Assembly: GCF_014203425.1 (NCBI RefSeq)
Contig: NZ_JACHJC010000001.1
Span: forward strand, 2,604,001 to 2,668,000
DNA length: 64,000 nt
Source: Micromonospora echinospora
Lineage (GTDB): Bacteria; Actinomycetota; Actinomycetes; Mycobacteriales; Micromonosporaceae
Direction of reading: 5' to 3'
The notes beneath the pieces were generated by a model. The model was not told the DNA's origin, did not search any database, and saw only the letters and a program-made list of their open reading frames with translations. Position 1 is the stretch's first letter, and every line of letters begins with the position of its first letter. This document shows positions 26,536-34,984 of this stretch, one piece after another. The position numbers were made by a program, and so were the translations under genes.

Positions 26536-27284
26536 CGGCATCGGTGGCGCGCGGCTTCTACCGCGCCGGATACCCGGAGATCTACGACCTGGTGATGCGG
26601 CACCGGGGCCGCGACCACACGGCCGAGGCCGCCACGCTCGCCCGGATGGTCCGGCGCCGGAACCCGGCCGCCGCCTCGCTGCTCGACGTGGCCTGCGGCA
26701 CCGGGCTGCACCTGGAACACCTGCGGACCCACTTCGCCCCGGTGACCGGGGTGGACCTGTCCGCGGAGATGCTCGCCCGCGCCGGTGCCCGGGTGCCGGA
26801 CGTGGCCCTGCACGAGGGCGACATGCGCGAGCTGGACCTGGCCGCCGTCTTCGACGTGGTGGTCTGCCTCTTCGCGGTGCCGCACCTGCGCGGCGTCGCC
26901 GAACTGGAGCGGACCGTCGCGCGGCTGGCCGCCCACCTGACGCCGGGCGGCGTGCTGGCGGTCGAGCCCTGGTACACGCCGGAGACGTTCGTCCCCGGCT
27001 ACGTGGCCCGCGACATGGTGCAGGAGCAGGACCGGGTGGTGGTCCGGCTGTCCCACTCGACGTGGCTCGACGGCGCGCGCGACCGCATCCGGATGACTGT
27101 GCACCAGGCGTACGCCGACCCGGACGCGGGCATCCGGCACGACACCGCGACGACCGAGCTGACGCTGTTCCGGCCGGAGCACTTCGCCGCCGCGTTCGCC
27201 CGCGCCGGGCTCGCCGCCGCGCACGTCACTGCGCCTCCGTTCCGCTGGGGCCTGTGGATCGCCCGGCCCGCAGGTGCCCGGTGA
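26532..27284 (+). CDS. NDP-aminosugar N,N-dimethyltransferase (TylM1/DesVI type)
   Basis: A 250-residue class I methyltransferase with the TylM1/DesVI pattern: YPEIYDLVMRHRGRDHTAEA, SLLDVACGTGLHLEHL, VTGVDLSAEMLARA, VALHEGDMRELDL and VVCLFAVPHL. The family adds one or two methyl groups to the amino group of an NDP-aminosugar. The GTG start at 26532 overlaps the previous stop. A longer in-frame reading from 26499 lies inside the preceding gene. Its own stop overlaps the start of the ketoreductase gene, so the three are translationally coupled. Confidence 0.9.
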   Translation: MTASVARGFYRAGYPEIYDLVMRHRGRDHTAEAATLARMVRRRNPAAASLLDVACGTGLHLEHLRTHFAPVTGVDLSAEMLARAGARVPDVALHEGDMRELDLAAVFDVVVCLFAVPHLRGVAELERTVARLAAHLTPGGVLAVEPWYTPETFVPGYVARDMVQEQDRVVVRLSHSTWLDGARDRIRMTVHQAYADPDAGIRHDTATTELTLFRPEHFAAAFARAGLAAAHVTAPPFRWGLWIARPAGAR

Positions 27285-28267
27285 CCGGCGACCGGCCCCG
27301 GGCGGTCGTGCTGGGCGGCACCGGGTTCGTCGGCGGTCACGTCGCGGACGCCTTCACCGACGCCGGCCACGACGTGCTCACAGTGGCCCGCCGCGCCCCG
27401 GCCGGCCGCCGGCACCGGTTCACCGCGCTCGACCTCGGCAGCACTGACCCGGAGACGCTGGCGCGGCTCCTGGACGCCGAGGGCCCGGTCGCCGTCGTCG
27501 ACGCCACCGGCAGCAGCTGGGGACTGGACCCCGGCCGGATGGCGGGGCGCTGCACCCGGCTCAGCGGGCTGCTGCTCGACGCGCTGCGCCGCGCCACCTG
27601 CCGGCCGCGGCTGGTCCACCTCGGCTCGGTGCTGGAGTACGGCCCGCAGCCGGTCGAGCCAGCCGATCCGCGCCGTACGCCCGCACCGGACACCGCCTAC
27701 GGCCGGGCGAAACTCGCCGCGACCCGTGCCGTGCTGGCGGCTACCGACGCCGGTGACGTCGACGCGGTGGTGCTGCGACTGGTGAACGCGCTCGGCCCAG
27801 GGCTGCCCGTGACCAGCCTGCTGGGCCGGGTCGCCGCCGCGCTGGCGCCGGCCGCGTGGTCCGGCGTCCCCGCGCGGGTGACGCTCGCCCCGCTGGAGGC
27901 CCGGCGCGACTTCGTCGACGTCCGGGACGCCGCCGACGCCGTGCTGGCTGCCGCCGGACGCCCGGTGACCGGCCGCGTCCTCGACATCGGCCGGGGCGAG
28001 GCGGTGCCGGTGCGGTCGCTGGTACGGCTTCTGGTGGAGGTCAGCGGGGTGCCCACGACGGTGGTGGAACGCGCCGGCCCGGCCGGCTGGCGGGCCGCCA
28101 CCCGGTGGTCGTGTGTCGACCCCGCGCCGGCCGCTGCCGCGCTCGGCTGGTGGCCCCGCCGCGACCTGCGAAAGGCGGTCACCGACTTCTGGCACGACGA
28201 GCTGCGCCGGCAACCCGGCACCGGGGAGCCGGCGGCCGCGGGGAAGCCGCGACAGCGGGCGCCGTAG
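27281..28267 (+). CDS. NAD-dependent epimerase/dehydratase family protein, probable NDP-4-ketosugar reductase (EvaE-like)
   Basis: A 328-residue extended short-chain dehydrogenase with the cofactor loop GGTGFVGG near residue 12, the catalytic Ser in LVHLGSVLEYG near 108 and YGRAK (YxxxK) near 141. In the vancosamine-type pathway such an enzyme reduces the C-4 ketone as the last step. Its coupling by GTGA overlap to the N-methyltransferase supports a role in the same sugar route. It could instead be an epimerase; the motifs alone do not decide. Confidence 0.8.
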   Translation: MTGDRPRAVVLGGTGFVGGHVADAFTDAGHDVLTVARRAPAGRRHRFTALDLGSTDPETLARLLDAEGPVAVVDATGSSWGLDPGRMAGRCTRLSGLLLDALRRATCRPRLVHLGSVLEYGPQPVEPADPRRTPAPDTAYGRAKLAATRAVLAATDAGDVDAVVLRLVNALGPGLPVTSLLGRVAAALAPAAWSGVPARVTLAPLEARRDFVDVRDAADAVLAAAGRPVTGRVLDIGRGEAVPVRSLVRLLVEVSGVPTTVVERAGPAGWRAATRWSCVDPAPAAAALGWWPRRDLRKAVTDFWHDELRRQPGTGEPAAAGKPRQRAP

Positions 28268-28368
28268 CGCCGGTGCGGGCGGCGAATCGACAGGTGGCGC
28301 GACCGGCGTCACCGGCTCGGCGGTACGGCGTCGACCGTGCCGCCTCGGCGACAGGGAGGGCAGGAGTC

Positions 28369-29484
28369 ATGCGCGTACTGTTCATGCCGGGTCCGGCCAT
28401 CGGCCACGCGTTCCCGCTGGTGCCGCTCGGGTGGGCGTTCCGCGCCGCCGGTCACGAGGTCGTCTTCGTCACCGCCGGTGACGCGCTGGCGGTGGCCCGG
28501 GCCGGGCTGCCGGTCCTGGACGCCGTGCCCGGGCGGAGCACCTCGGACATGCAGGCGCAGTTCATCAGGGACGTGCCGCGCCTCTTCGAGCCGATCGGTG
28601 CCGACCCGATCGGGGAGATGGAGGAGCGAAAGCCGTACATCGTCGCGGCCTGGGACCCGTTCGTCGACGCCCACGTCGCGCTCGGCGAATGGGTGCAGCC
28701 GGACCTGGTGGTGTACGACCCGATCTTCGCGGTCGGCCCGGTCGTCGCCGCCCGGCTGAAGGTGCCGGCGGTGGCGCACAGCCTCGGGCTCGCCCGGTTC
28801 ACCCCCGACCTGCTGCGCGAGCTGCCCGGCGCGGTGGCGATGCGCCGGCACGGGGTGACGCTGCCCGAGGGCATCCGGACCGTCGACATCGCCCCGCCCA
28901 GCCTGGTCGAGGGTGGGCCGGCCGAGATCTCCATGCGCTACGTGCCGTACAACGGCGGCGGGGTCCTGCCCGGCTGGCTCCGGGAGCCGGTCGACCGGCC
29001 CCGGATCGCTGTCACCTTCGGCACGCTCGGCGGGCCGGACCGGTTCGCCGCCGGCATCGAGCGGGTACTCGCCGCCGCCTCCGAGCTGGACGCCGAGTTC
29101 GTGCTGGCGATCGGGGAGTCGGCGGCCCCGGCCGACCTGCCGCCCAACGTGCGTACCACCGGCTGGGTGCCGCTGAACCAGTTGCTGCGCGGCTGCGCCG
29201 CCGCGATCCACCACGGCGGGGACGGCACGACGCTCACCTGCGCCGCGCTCGGCGTCCGCCAGATGGTGCTGCCCGGCTCGCCGGACGAGCTGGTCACCGG
29301 CGAGCTGCTGCGCGCCCGAGGGCTGGCGCACGTGCTGGACTCGGTGGACGATTTGGGCGCCGCCGCGATCGACAGGCTGCTCACCGACGCGGAGCTGGGC
29401 CGGGTGACAGGTGAGGTGCGGGCCGAGATCGCGGCGCTGCCGTCCCCGGCCGAGGTGGTGCCCCGCCTGGCCGCGCCGGCGTGA
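28369..29484 (+). CDS. GT-B glycosyltransferase of the macrolide/enediyne type (GT1)
   Basis: A 371-residue protein with the GT-B architecture. The N-terminal acceptor domain begins MRVLFMPGPAIGHAFPLVPL. The C-terminal donor domain has the UGT-type signature HHGGDGTTLTCAALGVRQM followed by LPGSPDEL. The Asp in HHGGDGT replaces the usual Ala or Ser. It probably attaches the aminosugar made by the upstream genes to the enediyne. ATG 28369 has GGGAGGGCAGGAG in front. No DesVIII-like activator gene is seen beside it. Confidence 0.9.
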   Translation: MRVLFMPGPAIGHAFPLVPLGWAFRAAGHEVVFVTAGDALAVARAGLPVLDAVPGRSTSDMQAQFIRDVPRLFEPIGADPIGEMEERKPYIVAAWDPFVDAHVALGEWVQPDLVVYDPIFAVGPVVAARLKVPAVAHSLGLARFTPDLLRELPGAVAMRRHGVTLPEGIRTVDIAPPSLVEGGPAEISMRYVPYNGGGVLPGWLREPVDRPRIAVTFGTLGGPDRFAAGIERVLAAASELDAEFVLAIGESAAPADLPPNVRTTGWVPLNQLLRGCAAAIHHGGDGTTLTCAALGVRQMVLPGSPDELVTGELLRARGLAHVLDSVDDLGAAAIDRLLTDAELGRVTGEVRAEIAALPSPAEVVPRLAAPA

Positions 29485-29498
29485 GCCCGGACGTGCCG

Positions 29499-29531
29499 CG
29501 GCGGCGGGCGGCTCGTCGCCGCCCGCCGCCG
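29499..29531. terminator. Hairpin terminator between convergent genes
   Basis: A 14-bp perfect GC stem (29499-29512 with 29518-29531) with loop TCGTC lies between the glycosyltransferase stop and the end of the convergent secreted-protein gene. It can serve both directions. Confidence 0.75.
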
Positions 29532-29542
29532 GTCCGTCGTGC

Positions 29543-31297
29543 TCAGCGCAGTTGCGCGTCGGCCACCGCGAAGAGCAGCCCGTGCGGGTTCGCCTTGCCG
29601 GTGTCGCCGTGCGGCCAGCTCGTCCGGTCGAAGCTCACGCAGCGCCGGCCGGTGTGCTCGTCGCGGAACGCGCGGTCCTCGGTGAGCCGGCCCGCCGGGT
29701 CGACCAGTGCCATGCAGATCCGGGCGTCACCGTCGAGCCCGGTGGGGGCCACGAAGTAGTTCGAGGTGACCACCCGGGAGACCTGGTCGGTCTGGCGGAA
29801 GTGCTTCCCGCCCGCCATCGGCCGGAACGTGTCCAGCGCCCCCCAGTGCGGGCCGCCGAGCGTGGTGTCCACGATCGGCAGCGCGCTGACCAGCGCGGGA
29901 CAGTCCGGCTCGGCGCCGCCGCGTACGGTCTCCGCGATCGTGTCGATCTGGCACGAGGTCCGGCTTCCGGCGGCCAGGAGCCGGCGGATGTCCAGCACGT
30001 ACACCATGCCGGACTCGGCGTTGACGGCCGGTGAGTTGTTGCCGCCGAACATCACCGTGTGGAACAGGAAGCGGTCGTCCGGGCTCACCATGAGCCAGCT
30101 GCCGCCGTCGGCCGCGCTGGTCGGGGTGTCGCGCGGGTAGATCCGGCGGAAGGCGGTCGCGTCGTCGAACACCTGCCGCCAGGTCAGCTCCCGCTTGGTG
30201 ATGTCCGGCGTGTAGTAGACCGCGCCCATCCCGGTGGCCACGAACGCGCCCTTGTTGCGGGGCTTGTTCGTCACCGCGGGCTCCATGGCCAGCATGCCCT
30301 CCCGGCTGAACTCGTCGTCGACCCGGGGCCCGTCGGGCAGGTACGACAGGGAGAGCAGGCGGGGCCGGTTACGGTCGCTGATGTCGTACGTGCGGACCGT
30401 GCGGCGCTGCAGATTGGGGTCGGTCACCAGGCCGGCGACGACGTGCCGCACCTCGACGAAGTCGCTGGTGACCAGCCGGTTCAGGTCCTCGCGCAGCGCG
30501 ATGCCGTGCGGGTTGGCGCAGGTCGGCACTGGCAGCGCCGGCTGGTTGGGGCAGGAGACCGGGTCCTCGGCCTCCTTCTTCGCCGCCGGCATCTCGGCCA
30601 GCACCCGGCCGTCGGCGCCGAGCCGGACCACCTCGCCGGGGGAGCCGGCGAAGCCGTTGCCCACGCGGGTCTGCCCGTCGGAGTAGGTGCAGGGGCCGGC
30701 GACGTCGGGCCCGCCCATGTACGACCCGTACGCGGTGCCGTCGCGCAGGACGGTGAACGCGTCCGGCACCGAGCCGCACGGGGTGTCATGCGGCAGCGTC
30801 ACGCCGCTGAGCGAGACCCGGGGCAGCCGGCTGACGTCGAAGACGAAGACGGTGTCGCTGAGCAGGCCGCCCGCGTACACCTTGTCGCCCTTGCGCCAGG
30901 TGTACTGCATGTGGTGCGGCTCGTTGCCGAAGACCGAGTCGACGGTGACGGTGTTCGCCACCCGGCCGTAGTCGGGTGAGCCGGGGGTGGCGTCCACGAC
31001 GGCGAGGAAGTCGGGGTCGGGCTTGCCGTCGGGGCCGGGGGCGGCGTCGCCGGTCCACACCAGCAGCCACTGGCGGGCGGGCGCACCCGCCCGCTCGGCG
31101 GCCTGAGCCGTGCGGGTGAGGTGATTGGTGATCCGGTACGGCTGACCGTCGCTGCCGGTCACGGTCGAGGTGATCCGTCGCACGGACGCCCCGGCCGCGG
31201 CCGGGGGCGGCACCAGGCCGCTGCTGACTGCGACGAGCGCGATCACTCCGATGTGGGCGGCGCGCCGGAGCGGGCCGCGCAGTTGTCTACGGGGCAT
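29543..31297 (-). CDS. Secreted beta-propeller protein, distantly like selenium-binding protein/methanethiol oxidase (SBP56)
   Basis: A 584-residue protein with an Arg-rich signal peptide (MPRRQLRGPLRRAAHIGV, cleavage after PPPAAAGA). Repeated propeller-blade strands follow. The stretch QWLLVWTGD, PDFLAVVDATPGSPDYGRV, NEPHHMQYTW parallels the SBP56 region with its conserved HH. NPHGIAL and HWGALDTFRPM occur further on. SBP56-type methanethiol oxidases are copper-dependent and some are periplasmic. The similarity is remote and by eye. Six or more Cys may form disulfides outside the cell. ATG 31297 has CAGGAGGAC in front. It lies inside the cluster between sugar genes. Confidence 0.6.
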   Translation of the reverse strand: MPRRQLRGPLRRAAHIGVIALVAVSSGLVPPPAAAGASVRRITSTVTGSDGQPYRITNHLTRTAQAAERAGAPARQWLLVWTGDAAPGPDGKPDPDFLAVVDATPGSPDYGRVANTVTVDSVFGNEPHHMQYTWRKGDKVYAGGLLSDTVFVFDVSRLPRVSLSGVTLPHDTPCGSVPDAFTVLRDGTAYGSYMGGPDVAGPCTYSDGQTRVGNGFAGSPGEVVRLGADGRVLAEMPAAKKEAEDPVSCPNQPALPVPTCANPHGIALREDLNRLVTSDFVEVRHVVAGLVTDPNLQRRTVRTYDISDRNRPRLLSLSYLPDGPRVDDEFSREGMLAMEPAVTNKPRNKGAFVATGMGAVYYTPDITKRELTWRQVFDDATAFRRIYPRDTPTSAADGGSWLMVSPDDRFLFHTVMFGGNNSPAVNAESGMVYVLDIRRLLAAGSRTSCQIDTIAETVRGGAEPDCPALVSALPIVDTTLGGPHWGALDTFRPMAGGKHFRQTDQVSRVVTSNYFVAPTGLDGDARICMALVDPAGRLTEDRAFRDEHTGRRCVSFDRTSWPHGDTGKANPHGLLFAVADAQLR

Positions 31298-31397
31298 GGA
31301 CGTCCTCCTGGTCACGTGCGGGATTGAGGCCGGAACATGCCAGGCGTCGCGGTCGGAGGGAGACGGAGAGGGCCGGAGAGCGGCGCCCGCGGCAGGG

Positions 31398-31425
31398 AGC
31401 CTACTATGCGAATTGCAACTGTCAA
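31398..31425 (-). promoter_or_regulatory. Putative promoter of the secreted propeller gene
   Basis: On the minus strand TTGACA (31425-31420) and TAGGCT (31403-31398) are spaced by 16 bases, giving a leader of about 95 bases. The -35 lies within the inverted repeat AATTG-N7-CAATT (31411-31427), which could be an operator. Confidence 0.45.
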
Positions 31426-31427
31426 TT

Positions 31428-31770
31428 GATGGGAAGTCGGCTGCGGGGAGATCCACTCCGCGCAATTTCCACCTGTCGACGGAGGGGCCACAGCGGTCGA
31501 CGGCAGCCGATGTCGTGGCAGGTCAGGGCGGCGTTGAAGGCTTGCCCGGCAAGGTTTTCGCGCGCGCCTCGCAGGGCTGGTGTCAGGCCCGGGGCGGTGG
31601 CGTCGCGAAGGGAGCGATTCCGTCCGTTCGGGCCAGTGGGCGTGAGCCGGGGGTACCGATATCGGTTGACGAACGTGTAGCTGGCCGACGGGTCGGCGAC
31701 TAGGATGCGAGGTGGTGATGCCGGGGTGAGGCACCGCGGCGACGACGCGTCCCCGGGGAGGTCCGCCGCC
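31428..31770. other. Non-coding divergent region upstream of the aminotransferase gene
   Basis: This 343-base stretch contains no convincing gene. It holds the perfect palindrome ACCGATATCGGT (31655-31666), which abuts TTGACG (31666-31671), a candidate -35. TAGGAT occurs at 31701-31706 but is spaced too far for a standard promoter. GGGGAGG just before 31771 is the aminotransferase ribosome-binding site. Confidence 0.4.
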
Positions 31771-32880
31771 ATGACCGTCGGAGTCTGGAACTACCTGGCC
31801 GAGTACGCCAGCGAGCGCGAGGACGTCCTCGGCGCCGTGGAACAGGTCTTCTCCTCCGGCCGCCTGGTGCTCGGCGAGAGCGTGCGCGGCTTCGAGCGGG
31901 AGTTCGCCGCCTACCACGGCGTACCGCACTGCGTCGGGGTGGCCAACGGCACCGACGCCATCTCGCTGGCCCTGTGGGCGCTGGGCGTACGCCCCGGCGA
32001 CGAGGTGGTCACCGTCGCCAACACGGCCGCCCCGACAGTGCTCGCCATCGACGCGGTGGGCGCGGTGCCGGTCTTCGTGGACGTGGACGAGGCGACCTGC
32101 CTGATGCGCGTCGACCAGGTCGCAGACGCGATCACGGCGCGTACCCGGGTGCTGCTCCCGGTGCACCTCTACGGGCAGTGCGTCGAGATGGCTTCGCTGC
32201 GGGCGCTCGCCGCCGAGCACGGCCTCGCGGTGCTGGAGGACTGCGCGCAGGCGCACGGCGCGAGCCACCACGGCCGCGTGGCCGGGTCGCTCGGTGACGC
32301 CGCCGCCTTCTCGTTCTACCCGACCAAGGTGCTCGGCGCGTACGGCGACGGCGGCGCGACGATCACCGCCGACCCGGACGTGGAGCGGCGCCTGCGCCGG
32401 CTGCGGTACTACGGGATGGAGGACCGCTACTACGTCGAGGAGACGCCCGGGCGCAACAGCCGCCTGGACGAGGTGCAGGCGGAGATCCTGCGCCGCAAGC
32501 TGCGGCGGCTGGACCGCTACGTCGCCGCCCGGCGCGAGATCGCCCGCCGCTACGACGAAGGGCTGGCCGGCACCGGCCTGGTCCTGCCGGTCACCGCGTC
32601 CGGCAACGAGCACGTTTACTACCTGTACGTGGTACGGCACCCGCGGCGCGACGAGATCCTGGCGGAGTTGCGCCCGCACGGCATCGAGCTGAACGTCAGC
32701 TACCGCTGGCCGGTGCACACCATGCGCGGCTTCGCCCACCTCGGCTACTCCGACGGGTCGCTCCCGGTCACCGAACGGCTGGCCGAGGAGATCTTCTCGC
32801 TGCCGATGTACCCGTCCCTGGACGCGGACACCCAGGCCCGGGTGATCGACGCGCTGCGCAAGGTCCTGCGGGCCGGCTGA
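31771..32880 (+). CDS. NDP-3-ketosugar aminotransferase (DegT/DnrJ/EryC1, 3-amino class)
   Basis: A 369-residue PLP enzyme with [10 protein letters not shown] (Asp157 contacts PLP) and the PLP Lys186 in [15 protein letters not shown]. That wording is typical of 3-aminotransferases such as TylB, DesV and EvaB rather than the SFHATK form of 4-aminotransferases. It transfers an amino group to C-3 of the dideoxy sugar made by the 2,3-dehydratase. ATG 31771 has GGGGAGG upstream. It is the only aminotransferase of this class in the window and fits the C-methyl and N-methyl genes at 25303-27284. Confidence 0.9.
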   Translation: MTVGVWNYLAEYASEREDVLGAVEQVFSSGRLVLGESVRGFEREFAAYHGVPHCVGVANGTDAISLALWALGVRPGDEVVTVANTAAPTVLAIDAVGAVPVFVDVDEATCLMRVDQVADAITARTRVLLPVHLYGQCVEMASLRALAAEHGLAVLEDCAQAHGASHHGRVAGSLGDAAAFSFYPTKVLGAYGDGGATITADPDVERRLRRLRYYGMEDRYYVEETPGRNSRLDEVQAEILRRKLRRLDRYVAARREIARRYDEGLAGTGLVLPVTASGNEHVYYLYVVRHPRRDEILAELRPHGIELNVSYRWPVHTMRGFAHLGYSDGSLPVTERLAEEIFSLPMYPSLDADTQARVIDALRKVLRAG

Positions 32881-32953
32881 GGCTCCACGCCGGACACCGC
32901 AAGAATTGAGAATTATATAGCAAACTCCGCTCCCGCGGATCTACCATCTCGAC

Positions 32954-33499
32954 ATGGAGCCTTCCACTTTCAGCACCCCGGTCGGCGACTTCGCCGACCT
33001 CCGTGACGACTTCCTGCGGCTCACCACCGAGATCGGCTGGTGCACGGTCGCCACTGTGGACGGACACGACCGGCCGCGCAGCCGGATCATGCACGTCTCC
33101 TGGGAGGTCGGCGACGCCGGCCCGACCGGATGGGTCAGCACCTCCCGCACCCCGGTCAAGACCGCCCACCTCGCTCGCAACCCGTACGTCTCGTGCAGCT
33201 ACTGGACACCCGCGCACGACGCCGTCTTCGTCGACTGCCGCGCCACCTGGCTGGAGCCGGGCGACACCAAGCGCCACGTCTGGGACCTGGTCGCCGCCGA
33301 GGCGACCCAGCGCGGCTTCGACCCGTACGCGGTCTGGCCCGACGGCCCCACCGACGCCGGCTTCGAGGTGCTCCAGTTCGACCCCTGGCGGGTCCAGATC
33401 ACCCTTCAGGACCTGGCCAACGGCCAGACCATCGGTTCGTCGCGGGTCTGGCACGCCGCCGGACGGCCCGCGTCCACCGGCGCGCTGCTCTCCCGCTGA
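32954..33499 (+). CDS. Pyridoxamine 5'-phosphate oxidase-like FMN-binding protein
   Basis: A 181-residue split-barrel flavoprotein of the PNPOx-like class: GWCTVATVDGHDRPRSRIMH, HVSWEV, WVSTSRTPVKTAHLARNPY and FDPWRVQITLQDL. Many such proteins bind FMN or F420 and catalyse small redox steps, and some act in natural-product tailoring. ATG 32954 follows an AT-rich patch with TATAGC (32916-32921). The P450 gene follows 85 bases downstream, so an oxidative tailoring pair is likely. The substrate is unknown. Confidence 0.8.
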   Translation: MEPSTFSTPVGDFADLRDDFLRLTTEIGWCTVATVDGHDRPRSRIMHVSWEVGDAGPTGWVSTSRTPVKTAHLARNPYVSCSYWTPAHDAVFVDCRATWLEPGDTKRHVWDLVAAEATQRGFDPYAVWPDGPTDAGFEVLQFDPWRVQITLQDLANGQTIGSSRVWHAAGRPASTGALLSR

Positions 33500-33584
33500 T
33501 CCCGACCGGGCCGCCGTCGCACCCGGGCCGGCCCGTCACCGCCGACGCGGCGAGCCGCGCGGCCCGACACCGAGGGAACGCACC

Positions 33585-34928
33585 ATGACCAGCACCCTGC
33601 GCACACCCGCGTCGGCGCCCGGCCGCCTGCCCGTGCTCGGGCACGGCCTGCAGATGAAACGACGACCCGCCGAATTCCTGCTCGAACTCCAGTCCGGCGA
33701 GCCGGTCGTCACCATCGCGCTCGGCAAGCGCCCGGCGTACGTGGTGAACGACCCGACCCTGATGCGCGAGCTGCTCCGCGACGGCGACACCTTCGTCCGG
33801 GGCGGGCCGATGACCGACCGCTTCCGGTCCATGTTCGGCAACGGCCTGGGCATCTCCGAGGGCGAGTTCCACCGCCGGCAGCGGGCGCTGATCCAGCCCG
33901 CCTTCCATCGCAACAAGGTCATCCACTACACGGAGCTGATGAGCCGGACGGTCGCCGGCAAGCTCGACTCCTGGCGCGACGGCCAGCGCCTCGCGGTCGA
34001 GAAGGAGATGGACGAGCTGGCCCTCACCAACGTCGTCGAGGTCGTCTTCGCCGGTGACCGGCGCCTCGACCGCGCCCGGTTCATGGCCGCGACCACCACC
34101 GTCCTGGGCGGACTGTTCCGCCGGATCACCGACGTGACGGGCGTGCTGACCCGCCTGCCCACCCAGGCCAACCGCGACTACGACGCCGCGGCCGAGTACC
34201 TGCGGGCCACCATCCGCCGGGTCATCGCCGAGTACCGCGCGGCCGGCACCGACCACGGCGACCTGCTGTCGATGATGCTCTTCGCCCGCGACGAGGACGG
34301 CCGGCCCGCGATGAGCGACGAGCAGGTCCACGACGAGGTGATGACGTTCTTCATCGCCGGCAGCAACACCATCGCCAACACGCTCTGCTGGGCGCTGCAC
34401 CACGTCGGCGCGGACGCCGGCGTGCAGCGGCGGCTGCACGCCGAGGTCGACCGGGTGCTCGACGGACGGGCCGCCGGCTATGCCGACGTGGCGGCGCTGG
34501 AGTACACCCGCCAGGTGCTCTCCGAGACGCTGCGGCTGCGCACCCAGGGCCTGTTCAACAACCGGGTCACCGCCCGCGACGCCGAACTGGGCGGCTACCT
34601 GATCCCGGCCGGCTCGGACGTGCTCTACAGCTTCCACGCCGTACACCACAACCCGCTGATCTATCCGGAGCCCGAGCGCTTCGACCCGGACCGGTGGCTG
34701 CCGGAGCGGGCCCGGGGGCTGCCGCGCGGCGCCTTCATGCCGTTCGCCACCGGCGTGCACGGGTGCATCGGCGACCAGTTCGCCTGGACCGAGATGATCG
34801 TCTCGCTGGCCAGCATCGCCGCCCGCTGGCGGCTGGAGCCGGTGCCGGGCCACGAGCCGAAGCCCGTGCCGGCCATGACCATGCCCGTCGACGCGTTGCC
34901 GATGACCGCGCGCCTGCGTACCCGCTGA
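33585..34928 (+). CDS. Cytochrome P450
   Basis: A 447-residue P450 with the ExxR motif in SETLRL, the PERF motif in PEPERFDPDRW and the heme loop FATGVHGCIG with Cys394 as the iron ligand. The I-helix reads AGSNTIAN, with Asn where most P450s have Asp or Glu before the conserved Thr. The overall style is that of bacterial class I P450s similar to pentalenene or epi-isozizaene oxygenases. It probably oxidises the enediyne core or sugar. No ferredoxin gene is next to it. ATG 33585 has GAGGGAA in front, and the long upstream in-frame extension is discarded. Confidence 0.92.
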   Translation: MTSTLRTPASAPGRLPVLGHGLQMKRRPAEFLLELQSGEPVVTIALGKRPAYVVNDPTLMRELLRDGDTFVRGGPMTDRFRSMFGNGLGISEGEFHRRQRALIQPAFHRNKVIHYTELMSRTVAGKLDSWRDGQRLAVEKEMDELALTNVVEVVFAGDRRLDRARFMAATTTVLGGLFRRITDVTGVLTRLPTQANRDYDAAAEYLRATIRRVIAEYRAAGTDHGDLLSMMLFARDEDGRPAMSDEQVHDEVMTFFIAGSNTIANTLCWALHHVGADAGVQRRLHAEVDRVLDGRAAGYADVAALEYTRQVLSETLRLRTQGLFNNRVTARDAELGGYLIPAGSDVLYSFHAVHHNPLIYPEPERFDPDRWLPERARGLPRGAFMPFATGVHGCIGDQFAWTEMIVSLASIAARWRLEPVPGHEPKPVPAMTMPVDALPMTARLRTR

Positions 34929-34932
34929 CCGG

Positions 34933-34979
34933 CGGACGCTCGGCCGCCGGCCCACAACGGACCGGCGGCCGGGCGTCCG
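34933..34979. terminator. Hairpin terminator between P450 and EF-hand genes
   Basis: An 18-bp stem with one wobble pair (34933-34950 with 34962-34979) and an 11-base loop lies between the convergent P450 and EF-hand genes. It marks the end of the long minus-strand enediyne operon. Confidence 0.7.
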
Positions 34980-34984
34980 GTCGC

